Shown here: positions 10,955 through 21,720 of the stretch, piece by piece
Numbering within the stretch: position 1 is the stretch's first letter
Layout: every line of letters starts with the position of its first letter
Assembly (NCBI GenBank): GCA_028752905.1
Contig: JAQNBH010000011.1
Span: 27,723,178 to 27,787,177 of the forward strand
Source: Cladorhizidae sp. MBARI D1340-BT2
Lineage: Eukaryota > Porifera > Demospongiae > Poecilosclerida > Cladorhizidae
Reading direction: 5' to 3'
Length of the DNA stretch: 64,000 nucleotides
Translations under genes and position numbers: made by a program
Notes under the pieces: model-generated
The model's database searches: none
Told to the model about the DNA's origin: nothing
Seen by the model: only the letters and a program-made list of their open reading frames with translations

Positions 10955-11291
10955 TTCTGTTTCTTCTAATAGAATAAGGCATCTTGATTCTGAAAAAGAA
11001 TAACCGCTAGAGCAACGACAGTTAGCCTTCGTCGATCTGGCATGCGCTAGAGAAATTCAATTTTACAACGCTCAATTAACGATCCCTGCCTAACGTTTTT
11101 GGCCAACGTTTAGCGAACGTATGGCGAACGTTCGGCGAACGTTTGTCGAATGGTACAGCAACACTGCGACTCAAACGTACCACAAATGTCCAACGCAAAT
11201 GGTACGTAAAGTTTTTTTTTACCTCTACTGTAGCTTCCTACTGTTAGTTATGTGGTGTGTTTGAGATTGAGATGAGATTCCACTTCATTGT

Positions 11292-13938
11292 TCAGAAGTT
11301 GGGGGTACTGCTCCTGCTTGTTGGTTTTGGATTTGGGGGTAATGGACAGGTAGTGTCTTTGTCAGAGTCAGGACAAAATTGCCTGATATTCTCATACAGG
11401 TACCATTGCCGTTCAAGAGTAAGACCCTTGGGATGTATTACAAGTGGCAAACCATTCTGTTGCGGTTTCCAAGTATCTTTGAAGAGTTTGATCTCCTGTT
11501 CCACTGTGTCACATCGGTCCCTCACGAACACACTGTCAGGAACACGGCTATCAAAGAAAAAGTGATGGAGTTTTTTAATGCCAATGATCTTCTTGAAGTG
11601 AGTTGCAAAAAGAGTACTCCAATCGAATGTTGGTACAATGACTGCTTCATCTTCGGTTGCAACTAACTGAGCGAAGTTACAATCTGCAGATAAATTGACA
11701 ACACTTGCTAGGCCACTCAATGTCCCTATCTTCGTCCTTCTGTATTTCCTCTTCAGAAGACCAAAGCACCAATCTGGTGAGAACTTTGTGTGCCCTACCA
11801 CCAAAAATGACAACGTGATTTTGTTGTACCTTCCTGTTAGAGTCCTCCACAACAAGTACTGCATCATACAATTGTTCTTGTTCTGTCCCGTGCAATTATC
11901 AGCATGGAGGAACACTTCTGTCTCTCCAAGTCCATGAGTCTCAAGGAAGTGATGAAGCTGGCTCACCACAACATTGGCGCCTTTGCCACAATCGCTGACC
12001 TCATCAGTCAGGTAGTTCACCTGCCTCGGAATTCCTTCACAGTGTACACCAAAGATACTGCACTTCCGAGGTACAAGAAAGTACATGGGACTTGGCTGGA
12101 GAGGATCTGAAGGATAGTGCACCTATCAAAGAAGGTAACAATGTCATGTGAATAAATCTTTATTCCCCTACTATCCAAAATATATCCAAAGTAGTATGAT
12201 TTATATTTTTTGTCTCATGCAGTTATCAGTAACACTTCGTCTCTTCTGGGTAATGCATATCCAAGAATTATGGCACATGATTAAAAGAAACCAAGGAGTG
12301 CAGGTAAACCAACATAAATATCCTATGACACTCCCACACTTTTGTCAATAACTGAATGTTAAGGTGCTATTCTAGTGTGATAATACTCTCAACACCCAAA
12401 TAAATGACCCCTCTCTGACATTGTACACATTGTAGATACACAACCATGGGATAAGCTACTTAACACCCTGTTGAACATAGCTAGTACCTATAGGATTTAT
12501 AGTAATACACACCATTTGTGTAATACATACCATTTGTGCGTAATCAAAGGAATAATGAGCTTTGATGTCTCTCGAATTTGCAGGTGTGAGTGCAGACAAA
12601 GGAGGTGGCTGGAATGAGACATTGGTTGGGAAGAGAGATCTGATTGACCTCTTACATTCGTCAGATTTGGTCCTATAAAATGACCTTTCGGTTGTCACAA
12701 TTCGGAGATGCTCCAGTGCACTGGCAAGTGCTTCTTTCTGTCTTCTCAGACTCTGAGGAATTTACAGCTCGCACAACAGTGGTACTATTACGCTGGCGTT
12801 GCCAACACAAATCCGACATTGGCCGCATGAGAATGATCGAGGAAAGAAGAGTTCGCCACAAGTTAGAGAACGTCGAGTATGCAACAGCATGAAAAATGGT
12901 CATTTCCACTGCTGCCATGTATATATTCCATATGCCACGTTTGGAGGTGCTTGAGGGTAGAAGCTTGATGTCACTCTGTCGATAACCTGGGATGCGACCT
13001 GGAAGAAGCAAGCCATTCTCTTCTGTGTAATTGAGTAGGAAATGTACCATGTTCTTAATCGACACTAGTGATAGAGTGTACTTTGGTAAACGCTTCGTAT
13101 TTCCATGTACGCGAGGAAGAATACCGTTGTCAAGGAAGCTCTTGGTGATGTTTTTGAAATGCTTCAGACCAATGGTATGTAAAAAGAGGAATGTTTCTTG
13201 ACAAATTTGTCGACTCTGGTGTTGGTACGATACGCGAATTCGAACTCTTTTAGCAGCAGTGTGCCTGGCTTCCGTGGAGGTTGACTCACTAGTGTTCGCC
13301 AAAGCCAGAAGTTGCCCCATGATCAACATGTCAAGTTCACAGTGTGAGAGCTCGAAGCATTTTGATCTGACTTCCTGTACATGACCCACAGAAAACTGTG
13401 CTGAACAGCTCCGTCCCCTCCACTTCAGGCAACCACAACCTGCAGACATGAACATTGTGATTGATTTTTCCTCGTTTAAGTCAGTCGGCCGATACTCTAC
13501 TTCTGTATCACAAAGACTGGACAATCGTGCCAAGGCCAAATCGGTCTCTGATGGAGTTCCTGGTTCATCCAACTCGCCATGCAGATCATCAGTTTCACTA
13601 TCATCCATTGCATCCATTACTCCCTGCACATCCATCTCATCATTTCTGTCACCCTGCTCATCCATTGCATCCATCTCATCTTTTCTGTCACCATGTTCTT
13701 CAGATCCTTCCTTGTCAAGTTCTATATCAATTTATTTTATAATAATTATCTAAATCTTAATGAGAAATGAGGTAGCTACCATTGTCTACTTACCTTCAAA
13801 TGCAGGATCATTGTCCTCATCATCCTCATTGGTGAAATACTGCTCAATTACATCTAGCAGTGCCAGCTGGTCTCCTGAGGAATAGCTGCTAAAAGAATTA
13901 ATAGCCTTAGCTGCCTCATTACTACTTATCCAAGCCAT
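11292..13938 (-). pseudogene. Candidate transposase of the 6-kb element; three exons, one frameshift
   Basis: Exon 1 is 13938-13794 (ATG start, 48 codons, GTAAGT donor). Exon 2 is 13721-12531 (72-bp intron before it; GTATGT donor after). Exon 3 is 12122-11292 (408-bp intron; stop codon at 11294-11292). The frame is continuous across both junctions except for one extra base near 12733-12742, where the sense passes to the neighbouring frame. Without it the product would be 721 residues. The N-terminus is acidic. A Cys cluster (CGCLKWRGRSC) lies near residues 144-154, a conserved-looking LPGRIPGYRQSD block later in exon 2, and in exon 3 the motifs FLHADNCTGQNKN (Asp near residue 520) and GHTKFSPDWCFGLLKR. 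I recognise the family as large uncharacterised animal proteins present in many copies, probably the DUF7869 type. A nuclease/transposase role is inferred from the DN-GQNKN motif and the inverted repeats. Confidence 0.75.
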
Positions 13939-14246
13939 TGCAGCTGGCAGTGTTTATGTGGTTCCATAACAACCGCAGTATGCCGGCCGTATGCTAATTG
14001 GAGAATGACGTAATGCTAATTGAACTTTTACTGCGAAGTCACTCCGTATACGCGTTATTCTACGCAATGGAAAACTTGACGACAAGTTTTCGAACTGTTA
14101 TTTTAACCTGTTCTGGACTCAACCTAGACACCAAACTTGGCACAGAGGTAAAGGAAAGATTCTAGAGAGTGCTAAAGTTAAAAAATATATATATAAGAAA
14201 AAGTGACCCATGCATACTTTTTGTGCTATAACTCAAAATCATTTTC
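13939..14246. other. 5' flank of the candidate transposase gene inside the 6-kb element
   Basis: About 300 bp between the start codon at 13938 and the right inverted repeat. The promoter is expected here. I see no certain TATA or initiator signal beyond general AT richness. Confidence 0.4.
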
Positions 14247-14282
14247 TGCGCGATAAGGTCCCTTTTCCCAAATCCTGTCACA
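14247..14282 (-). repeat. Right terminal inverted repeat of the 6-kb element
   Basis: Begins tgcgcgataagg and ends aaatcctgtcaca. It is the exact reverse complement of 8249-8284. Confidence 0.95.
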
Positions 14283-14892
14283 TATATAGAGCAAGTTATG
14301 ATGGCGTGCCACTAGTGTCCTCTCTCATTATATATATATATATATATATATATATTGAGCAAGTTATGATGGCGTGCCACTAGTGTCCTCTCTCATTATA
14401 TATATATATTGAGCAAGTTATGATGGTGTGCCACTAGTGTCTTCTCTCATTATATATATATATAGAGCAAGTTATGATGGCGTGCCACTAGTGTCTTCTC
14501 TCATTATATATATATAGAGCAAGTTATGATGGCGTGCCACTAGTGTCCGCTCTCATTATATATATAGAGAGCAGGTTATGATGGCGTGCCACTAGTGTCT
14601 TCTCTCATTATATACACATTGAGAAAGTTATGATGGCGTCACACTAGTGTCCTTTCTCATTATATATATATTGAGCAAGTTATGATGGCGTGCCACTAGT
14701 GTCCTCTCTCATTATATATATATAGAGAGCAAATTATGATGGCGTGCCACTAGTGTCCTCTCTCATTATATATATATTGAGCAAGTTATGATGAGTGTCC
14801 TCTCTCATTATATATATAGAGAGAGCAAGTTATGATGGCGTTCCACTAGTGTCTTCTCTCATTATATATATATATATATATAGAGCAAGTTA
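14283..14892. repeat. TA-rich minisatellite, right part (about 11 units)
   Basis: Same unit as 6909-8248, resuming directly after the right end of the 6-kb element with gagcaagttatgatggcg words and (TA)n spacers. It ends within a unit at gagcaagttat, where unrelated DNA begins. Confidence 0.95.
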
Positions 14893-15394
14893 TCTACCTA
14901 GGCACAGCTTATAAGTAATGTAGCAAGTGAACTTCGATGAGAGCTAAGAAGCTTGATTTACCCGCTAGGTTCACTGTTGTATCACTACAATTACTACCAG
15001 TAAAACAAACGCTAGCGCTAGCTAGAGCTACTGCTGGATAGAGCGACACTAGCTAGCTAGATTTACTGCTAGCTACAAATGAATGACGCTAGCGCTATCT
15101 AGATGGACTGCTGGCTACCAAAGAAACTAAAAGCTTGATTACTAAAAACGAAGGCTGGCTATAAGGATCACAAAACAAGCAAAAAGAAAGTAACTAAACA
15201 ATTCTAATTACAGCTCACCATTTATCTTTACACGAAGAAAAATCCAGAGTCCAAGGTAGAGTTTATATTCTCCCCCAATCTTTGATGAGTCTTCAAGGCA
15301 ACTTTTCGAACCCGGAAGAACAGAGAAAGGTGAAATAGAGAAAAGAGAAAGAAAACTGGGTTAGGACAAGTAGCCGGCTTATTGCTGAACTGAA
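14893..15394. other. Unassigned non-coding DNA before the 34-bp array
   Basis: Rich in agctagct-type words (for example 15010-15120). No open frame of note. It may belong to the same unit as the array and the transposon-like end at 18440-18520, but no matching left end was found. Confidence 0.4.
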
Positions 15395-18070
15395 ACTAAG
15401 TTTAATAAACACTAACTGTAGGCTAGAAAGAAGTTAACTATGGGCTAGAAACTAAACACTAACTATGGGCTAAATAAATAAAGGCTAACTGTGGGCTAGA
15501 AAACAAGTTAAACAAAGGCTAACTGTGAACAAGGCTAACTGTGGACTAGAAAACAAGTTAAACCAGGCTACCTGTGAACAAAGGCTAACTGTGGGCTAGA
15601 AATCAAGTTAAACAAAGGCTAACTGTGGGCTAGAAAGCAAGTTAAACAAAGGCTAACTGTGGGCTTCTTAGAAAACAAGTTAAACAAAGGCTAAATGTGG
15701 GCTATCAAACAAGTTCAATAAAGGCTAACTGTGGGCTAGAAAACAAGTTAAATAAAGGCTAACTGTGGGCTAGAAAAGAAGTTCAATAAAGGCTAACTGT
15801 GGGCTAGAAAACAAGTTCAATAAAGGCTAACTGTGGGCTAGAAAGCAAGTTAAACAAAGGCTAACTGTGGGCTTCTTAGAAAACAAGTTAAACAAAGGCT
15901 AACTGTGGACTACAAAACAAGTTAAATAAAGGCTAACTGGGCTAGAAAACAAGTTAAATAAAGGCTAACTGTGGTCTAGAAAACAAGTTAAATAAAGGCT
16001 AACTGTGGGCTAGAAAACAAGTTAAATAAAGGCTAACTGTGGGCTAGAAAACAAGTTAAATAAAGGCCAACTGTGGGCTAGAAAACAAGTTAAACAAAGG
16101 CTAACTGTGAACAAGGCTAACTGTGGGCTAGAAAACAAGTTAAACAAAGGCTACCTGTGAACAAAGGCTAACTGTGGTATAGAAATCAAGTTAAACAAAG
16201 GCTAACTGTGGGCTAGAAAGCAAGTTAAACAAAGGCTAACTGTGGGCTTCTTAGAAAACAAGTTAAACAAAGGCTAACTGTGGGCTATAAAACAAGTTCA
16301 ATAAAGGCTAACTGTGGGCTAGAAAACAAGTAAAATAAAGGCTAACTGTGGGCTAGAAAAGAAGTTCAATAAAGGCTAACTGTGGGCTAGAAAACAAGTT
16401 CAATAAAGGCTAACTGTGGGCTAGAAAGCAAGTTAAACAAAGGCTAACTGTGGGCTTCTTAGAAAACAAGTTAAACAAAGGCTAACTGTGGACTACAAAA
16501 CAAGTTAAATAAAGGCTAACTGTGGGCTAGAAAACAAGTTAACTAAAGGCTAACTGTGGGCTAGAAAACAAGTTAAATAAAGGCTAACTGTGGGCTAGAA
16601 AACAAGTTAAATAAAGGCTAACTGTGGGCTAGAAAACAAGTTAAATAAAGGCCAACTGTGGACTAGAAAACAAGTTAAATAAAGGCTAACTGTGGGCTAG
16701 AAAACAAGTTCAATAAAGGCTAACTGTGGGCTAGAAAACAAGTTCAATAAAGGCTAACTGTGGGCTAGAAAGCAAGTTAAACAAAGGCTAACTGTGGGCT
16801 TCTTAGAAAACAAGTTAAACAAAGGCTAACTGTGGACTACAAAACAAGTTAAATAAAGGCTAACTGGGCTAGAAAACAAGTTAAATAAAGGCTAACTGTG
16901 GTCTAGAAAACAAGTTAAATAAAGGCTAACTGTGGGCTAGAAAACAAGTTAAATAAAGGCTAACTGTGGGCTAGAAAACAAGTTAAATGAAGGCCAACTG
17001 TGGGCTAGAAAACAAGTTAAACAAAGGCTAACTGTGAACAAGGCTAACTGTGGGCTAGAAAACAAGTTAAACAAAGGCTACCTGTGAACAAAGGCTAACT
17101 GTGGTATAGAAATCAAGTTAAACAAAGGCTAACTGTGGGCTAGAAAGCAAGTTAAACAAAGGCTAACTGTGGGCTTCTTAGAAAACAAGTTAAACAAAGG
17201 CTAACTGTGGGCTATAAAACAAGTTCAATAAAGGCTAACTGTGGGCTAGAAAACAAGTAAAATAAAGGCTAACTGTGGGCTAGAAAAGAAGTTCAATAAA
17301 GGCTAACTGTGGGCTAGAAAACAAGTTCAATAAAGGCTAACTGTGGGCTAGAAAGCAAGTTAAACAAAGGCTAACTGTGGGCTTCTTAGAAAACAAGTTA
17401 AACAAAGGCTAACTGTGGACTACAAAACAAGTTAAATAAAGGCTAACTGTGGGCTAGAAAACAAGTTAACTAAAGGCTAACTGTGGGCTAGAAAACAAGT
17501 TAAATAAAGGCTAACTGTGGGCTAGAAAACAAGTTAAATAAAGGCTAACTGTGGGCTAGAAAACAAGTTAAATAAAGGCCAACTGTGGGCTAGAAAACAA
17601 GTTAAATAAAGGCTAACTGTGGGCTAGAAAACAAGTTCAATAAAGGCTAACTGTGGGCTAGAAAACAAGTTCAATAAAGGCTAACTGTGGGCTAGAAAGC
17701 AAGTTAAACAAAGGCTAACTGTGGGCTTCTTAGAAAACAAGTTAAATAAAGGCTAACTGTGGGCTAGAAAACAAGTTAAATAAAGGCTAACTGTGGGCTA
17801 GAAAACAAGTTAAATAAAGGCTAACTGTTGGCTAGAAAACAAGTTAAATAAAGGCTAACTGTGGGCTAGAAAACAAGTTAAACAAAGGCTAACTGTGAAC
17901 AAGGCTAACAGTTAACTGTGGGCTAGAAAAGAAGTTAAACAAAGTCTACCTGTGAACAAAGGCTAACTGTGGGCTAGAAAGCAAGTTAAACAAAGGCTAT
18001 CTGTGGGTTTCTTAGAAAACAAGTTAAACAATGGCCAACTGTGAGCTAGAGTACTAGTTAAACAAAAAAG
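15395..18070. repeat. 34-bp tandem array, about 78 units
   Basis: The unit is ctaactgtgggctagaaaac followed by aagttaaataaagg, with variants (acaaagg, ttcaataaagg, gcttcttagaaaac). Marker variants recur in order: the rare ctacctgtgaac unit at about 15568, 16151 and 17088, and the gcttcttag variant many times. This shows that blocks of roughly 0.6-0.95 kb were duplicated within the array. Confidence 0.95.
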
Positions 18071-18439
18071 TTACAGTTGGTGGTTCAACACAGCTAGTAA
18101 AATCTCTCACCTGCTTTTCCTCCTAAGAATAGCTGCTTGATTCATGGAGGCCTGAAGTTTTTGGTGGCTCTAGTGGTGTTCTAAGTCCTGGGCTGCGCCG
18201 TGGAATCGAAGAAAAGCTCCAAGTAGCGTTACTTTTCTCCACGAACAATGTAAGGCGTATCTTGTAGAATCACGTGCTACCCCAAAATGCGTAACGCGGA
18301 AGATTACGGAAATCAAAATTGTCGTAAACATTCAAAGGCCGTTTTCTTGCCTTGTACTTAGCTGTGTTAGATCGGTCGTAGCTCAGCGAACCAATCAGCT
18401 ATGATGACGCTTCTTAGACCATTTTGAAGGTAATAAGGT

Positions 18440-18524
18440 GTGCTATATCATAGTGCCAATAACTCAAATTTTATATCTTGCGCGAAGTGGGCCCTTTTCG
18501 CAGAGCCTGTCTGTCACATAATTA
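18440..18524 (-). mobile_element. Terminus related to the 6-kb transposon
   Basis: The words ataactcaaattttat, tgcgcgaagtgggccctttt and gcagagcctg followed by tctgtcaca align base by base with the right end of the 6-kb element (ataactcaaaatcattt, tgcgcgataaggtccctttt, aaatcctgtcaca). It looks like one end of a second member of the family. The other end was not found, so the element is truncated or its left end has diverged. Confidence 0.6.
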
Positions 18525-18974
18525 TGATAATGAAGGGATTACTAGCTAACAATAATATAATATTAAAATAATATATGCATGTATTAAGTCTATACACATT
18601 CTAACATAATCATTTCCCCCTTTATTTCCTCTTCTCTCCAGATCATCACAATCATTGGAGTAGGAGTGATTGATTGTTTTGGTTGTCTACAGTTGGAACT
18701 GTAGCTTTTCTGGTAAAAAAATATCAAAGAAAAGGACATTAACATATATGATTTTTTGGTCAATAGGGATTGTAAATTATTGAATTTTGTGGGATAAATT
18801 ATATACTATACATATGTGCAGCTTTAACTTTTTTCACTGATGTTATAGTAAACCTCTCTAATTGTCTCCCCCCTTAGTGTATATTGTTCCCCCCAAACAC
18901 GGGAGGCACAGGCATAGTATGGCGGTGACATTAATTAGGGAATAGTATATTCCTAGGACAGTTTTACTAGTTAT
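18525..18974. other. Unassigned AT-rich DNA
   Basis: No clear coding region. A short hydrophobic stretch read from 18642 (IITIIGVGVIDCF, after a CTCCAG acceptor-like word) is noted but too short to interpret. Confidence 0.3.
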
Positions 18975-21720
18975 AAATGGCATATGCATGAAGGCATACT
19001 TGCCCCACGGTGTGCAAAATGCTGTTTTGTCCTGGCTTTTTCTACTCAAGGGAACCTGATAGAAGCCTTTGTTAAGGTCCAGTTTCGATAACCAGCTGAG
19101 ACCTGATTTAGTAAGTCCTCAATACATGGCATTTGATAGGGATCCGAAATAGTAATCTTGTTTAGCCTTCTATAGTCGATGCAAAGCCTCACCTGTCCAG
19201 TACTCTTTTTTCTGAGAGGCACCATTGTTGATGACCATGGGCTCTTTGATGGAACAATAATGCCTTTCCTAAGGAGATCATCAATCTCTCCCTTCAAATC
19301 ATCAACCATGCCTGGAGCAATACGATAAGGGTGAGTTCTCAAAGGATTATCTTCTTTGACATTAATTCATTCTCTTCAAATTTTGCAACACCTATAACTC
19401 GATCACTGAATTAGGCAAGCCGCAGGTCTAACCTGAGGTGCTGTTCCTCAGTTAAGTGAGTACCACTCATGCTAACCTTCCCAATAGGTTCAGGATTGAC
19501 TTCAGACTCATCTGCCACTATATACAACACGAAACAAGTTGGCAGTTGGGGTCTTCCAAGCTTTTAACCTATTGATATGCACAGTGACATGTCTAGATCT
19601 TTTGCCTTGGAATGCAATAGTGTATAGTTGCAGTTAGATAGTTTAGCACTCACTACATATGGGCCATCCCAGATTGAATGCAATTTTCCCATGAGCCCAG
19701 GGGTGTGGCATAACACAAGATCCCCTGGCTCAAAGCTACAGGCCTTGGATCTAGCATCATATGCTGTCTTGGATTTTTCTTTTGCAATAGCCTGATTGGC
19801 ATGAGCTACTTCGTGTAGAGCTACTAGGGTCTCCCTCAATACCTGTACCCACTCAACCGTGCTGGTAAAGCTTATATCTCCACTTATCCATCCCACTTTA
19901 ACTGCCTAAAGGGGACCTCACATGCTCTTACCATGAACTAATTCGTAAGGTGAAAACCCTGTGGCTGTGTGGAGGGTAGCTCTGTATGCTAACAAGCAAT
20001 ACTTTAGGCCATTCTTGGTCTTTGCTCTGGATCTTACGAATCATACTCTTCAAACAACCATGCCACCGTTCTAGTATCCCGTTGGTCTGGGGGTGGTAGG
20101 CTGTGATCTTTATCTGTTTAATATTCAAGAGCCTACATAACTTCTTAAGGCCAGCGTTGCCCATTATTTTGACAATATTTTTGGGGGGCTTATATCCCTT
20201 CTAAACATCTGTACAATCTGTCTTTCAAATTTGGATGTACAAGTCTCTAGTTATGGTGAATTTTATCCATTACATTCACCTTGAAAATTGAAGAAGGTTA
20301 GTTCAGCTTCAGTAAAGTTTGATCGCTCATATCTACTACCACTTACCCTGGATACTTTATTCAAGTACTAGAATGCAGCTCATTGCACGTAGAATCATTG
20401 CATTCTAATTGAGCATAAATATACGAAAAATTGAAGTACTGCACATGTGTGACATGTGAGCAGTAGTCAGGTGGTGGCCCAATATAGTAGTAGCCCAACT
20501 TCAATAGCAATTTCTCAGAAACATGTTTTTTGAAGGTAAAGACAGATATCTCAAGGAAAAATTTATGTATACCTGCTTCATTATATAGCATATTGTAGCT
20601 CTATCTTTGCTCTACGATTGTAGAGTGGAGGTTTTAAATTTTTAAGTGCTAGTCCAATTATAAAGTCATGTGTATATACCCTGATATGCCCATATTATTG
20701 TTGACCTTGTCATGAAAACTCCGTTAGTGTTGAGGTTAAAAAATTTCGCTGGAATCAAGCTTTAGTGGTTGTTCTACTATATCCATAAAAGGTAAGTGTG
20801 TATAGGGCATATCTTAGGAGAGGGACATTTTATTGTGACTCTAGTCAGAATTTTTCCAAACCTCTATACTTTACTGAAACTTCTTAATAAAGCACATTAT
20901 TAGAAAGCTCTTGCAGAGAGCTGTATTCTGATACCAAAATAAAATGTAGGGGAAGAAGGACAACAAAGTTATGGACGTTTACATAAACTATGATAAAATG
21001 GGCAACGCTGGCCTTAATAACCTTTCCCAGAAGTGACTGATTACTCCCATTAACCCCTCTGCTACTGATTTAGCATCTACCCATTTCAAAGGAATAGTCA
21101 TTGTCCAAGCCCTAACCCTAGTCCCAAGACACAATGGTCAGGATATACCTGTGACCTTCTTTGGTTTTTTCTACCAGATCCCAGGCCATCCTTTGGTAAG
21201 GTTCTGTCTGATATGGTTGGTGTAACTACCATAGGTACTCTAAGTTGTAGCTGCCTCCCTGCCTTTTCACATTCTGGGCAGGCACTACAGTATGCCCTAA
21301 TGTCTTTCCTAATACCAGGCCATGTGAAGTGGTGAGATAGGATGGCAAGCATCTTATTGTGTGCAAAATCCACCAACTAACCCTCTGTGCCCAATGTCCA
21401 ACACCTCTTTCCTTCTACAAGATGGCACGACAATTCTGGACAACTCCTTTTGAGGATCTACCAACTTGACATGCACTAGTACTCCGTTCTCCCTACAATA
21501 ATCATCTTCCTGCTTTTCAGCTTTACTCCTCATCTCCGACAGGCTACCATCTTCCACATGCTGAGCAACTAGCTTCCTAACTTCTTCCTCGCTTTTGCTA
21601 AGCACCGGAATTGGCTGGTCACTAGATTGAGCTCCCTCTAACCCATTAAGGACAACTTCCTCAACCAAGACCGAAGAGTCTTCTTCCACCTCATCTACTA
21701 CCTCATCTGCACTCGCATAC
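18975..21720 (-). pseudogene. Gypsy-type retrotransposon pol remnant with integrase upstream of reverse transcriptase
   Basis: Read on the minus strand. From about 21720 to 21014 come the linker and the zinc-binding region of integrase (CSACPEC at about 21285) and the start of its catalytic core. A TTAA element interrupts it at 20149-21013. The core resumes at 20144 with TAYHPQTNG and continues into the C-terminal region (FEPGDLVLCHTPGLMGKL, about 19735-19680). About 220 bp later, without an LTR between, reverse transcriptase begins (RTHPYRIAPG at 19342, VRLCIDYRRLNKITI at about 19195-19150). It stops after about 18985, before the catalytic YxDD region. Stops and frameshifts occur throughout. 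Integrase-before-RT order is typical of Gmr1-like elements, not ordinary gypsy. Confidence 0.82.
20149..21013. mobile_element. 865-bp non-autonomous TTAA element inside the integrase
   Basis: TTAA lies at 20145-20148 and 21014-21017. The ends are a 17-bp perfect inverted repeat, ggccagcgttgcccatt at 20149-20165 and its reverse complement at 20997-21013. The interior has no recognisable coding sequence. The interrupted integrase frame continues correctly if the element plus one TTAA is disregarded, confirming both boundaries. TTAA target choice fits piggyBac-type or Kolobok-type mobilisation; the ends do not resemble those of the other TTAA elements here. Confidence 0.9.

Larger units (their letters stand above)
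8853..11230 (-). mobile_element. Tc1/mariner-type element nested in the 6-kb element
   Basis: The segment starts cagtag and ends ctactg, with a TA dinucleotide immediately outside each end (8851-8852 and 11231-11232). Its ends match in inverted orientation for more than 40 bp (left cagtagcggcccaaaaaaac, right cagtagaggtaaaaaaaaac on the reverse strand, then ctttac and gcgttgg words). Subterminal DNA at both ends carries short repeats such as aacgctcaag and gcgaacgtt. The interior codes for a broken Tc1-like transposase. TA duplication and CAGT-type ends are characteristic of this superfamily. Confidence 0.88.
8249..14282 (-). mobile_element. 6,034-bp DNA transposon with 36-bp perfect terminal inverted repeats and one three-exon gene
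   Basis: The left end 8249-8284 starts tgtgacaggatttgggaaaa and is the exact reverse complement of 14247-14282 over 36 bases. The same minisatellite lies immediately outside both ends, showing an insertion into an existing array. The flanks are TA runs, so the target duplication (TA or a longer TA repeat) cannot be sized. The interior holds one gene (11292-13938, minus strand) and a nested Tc1-like element (8853-11230). Without the nested element the unit is about 3.65 kb, a normal size for an autonomous DNA transposon. The superfamily is not one I can name from the ends. Confidence 0.88.

Noticed and set aside
11292..12122. Treating the exon 3 open frame as a separate gene
   Set aside because: It begins at an intron acceptor with a GTG codon, not ATG, and continues the sense of exon 2 across a GT-AG intron.
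14893..18524. Complete second copy of the 6-kb family carrying the 34-bp array
   Set aside because: Only the right terminus is visible. No sequence resembling the left inverted repeat occurs at or near 14893, so completeness cannot be claimed.
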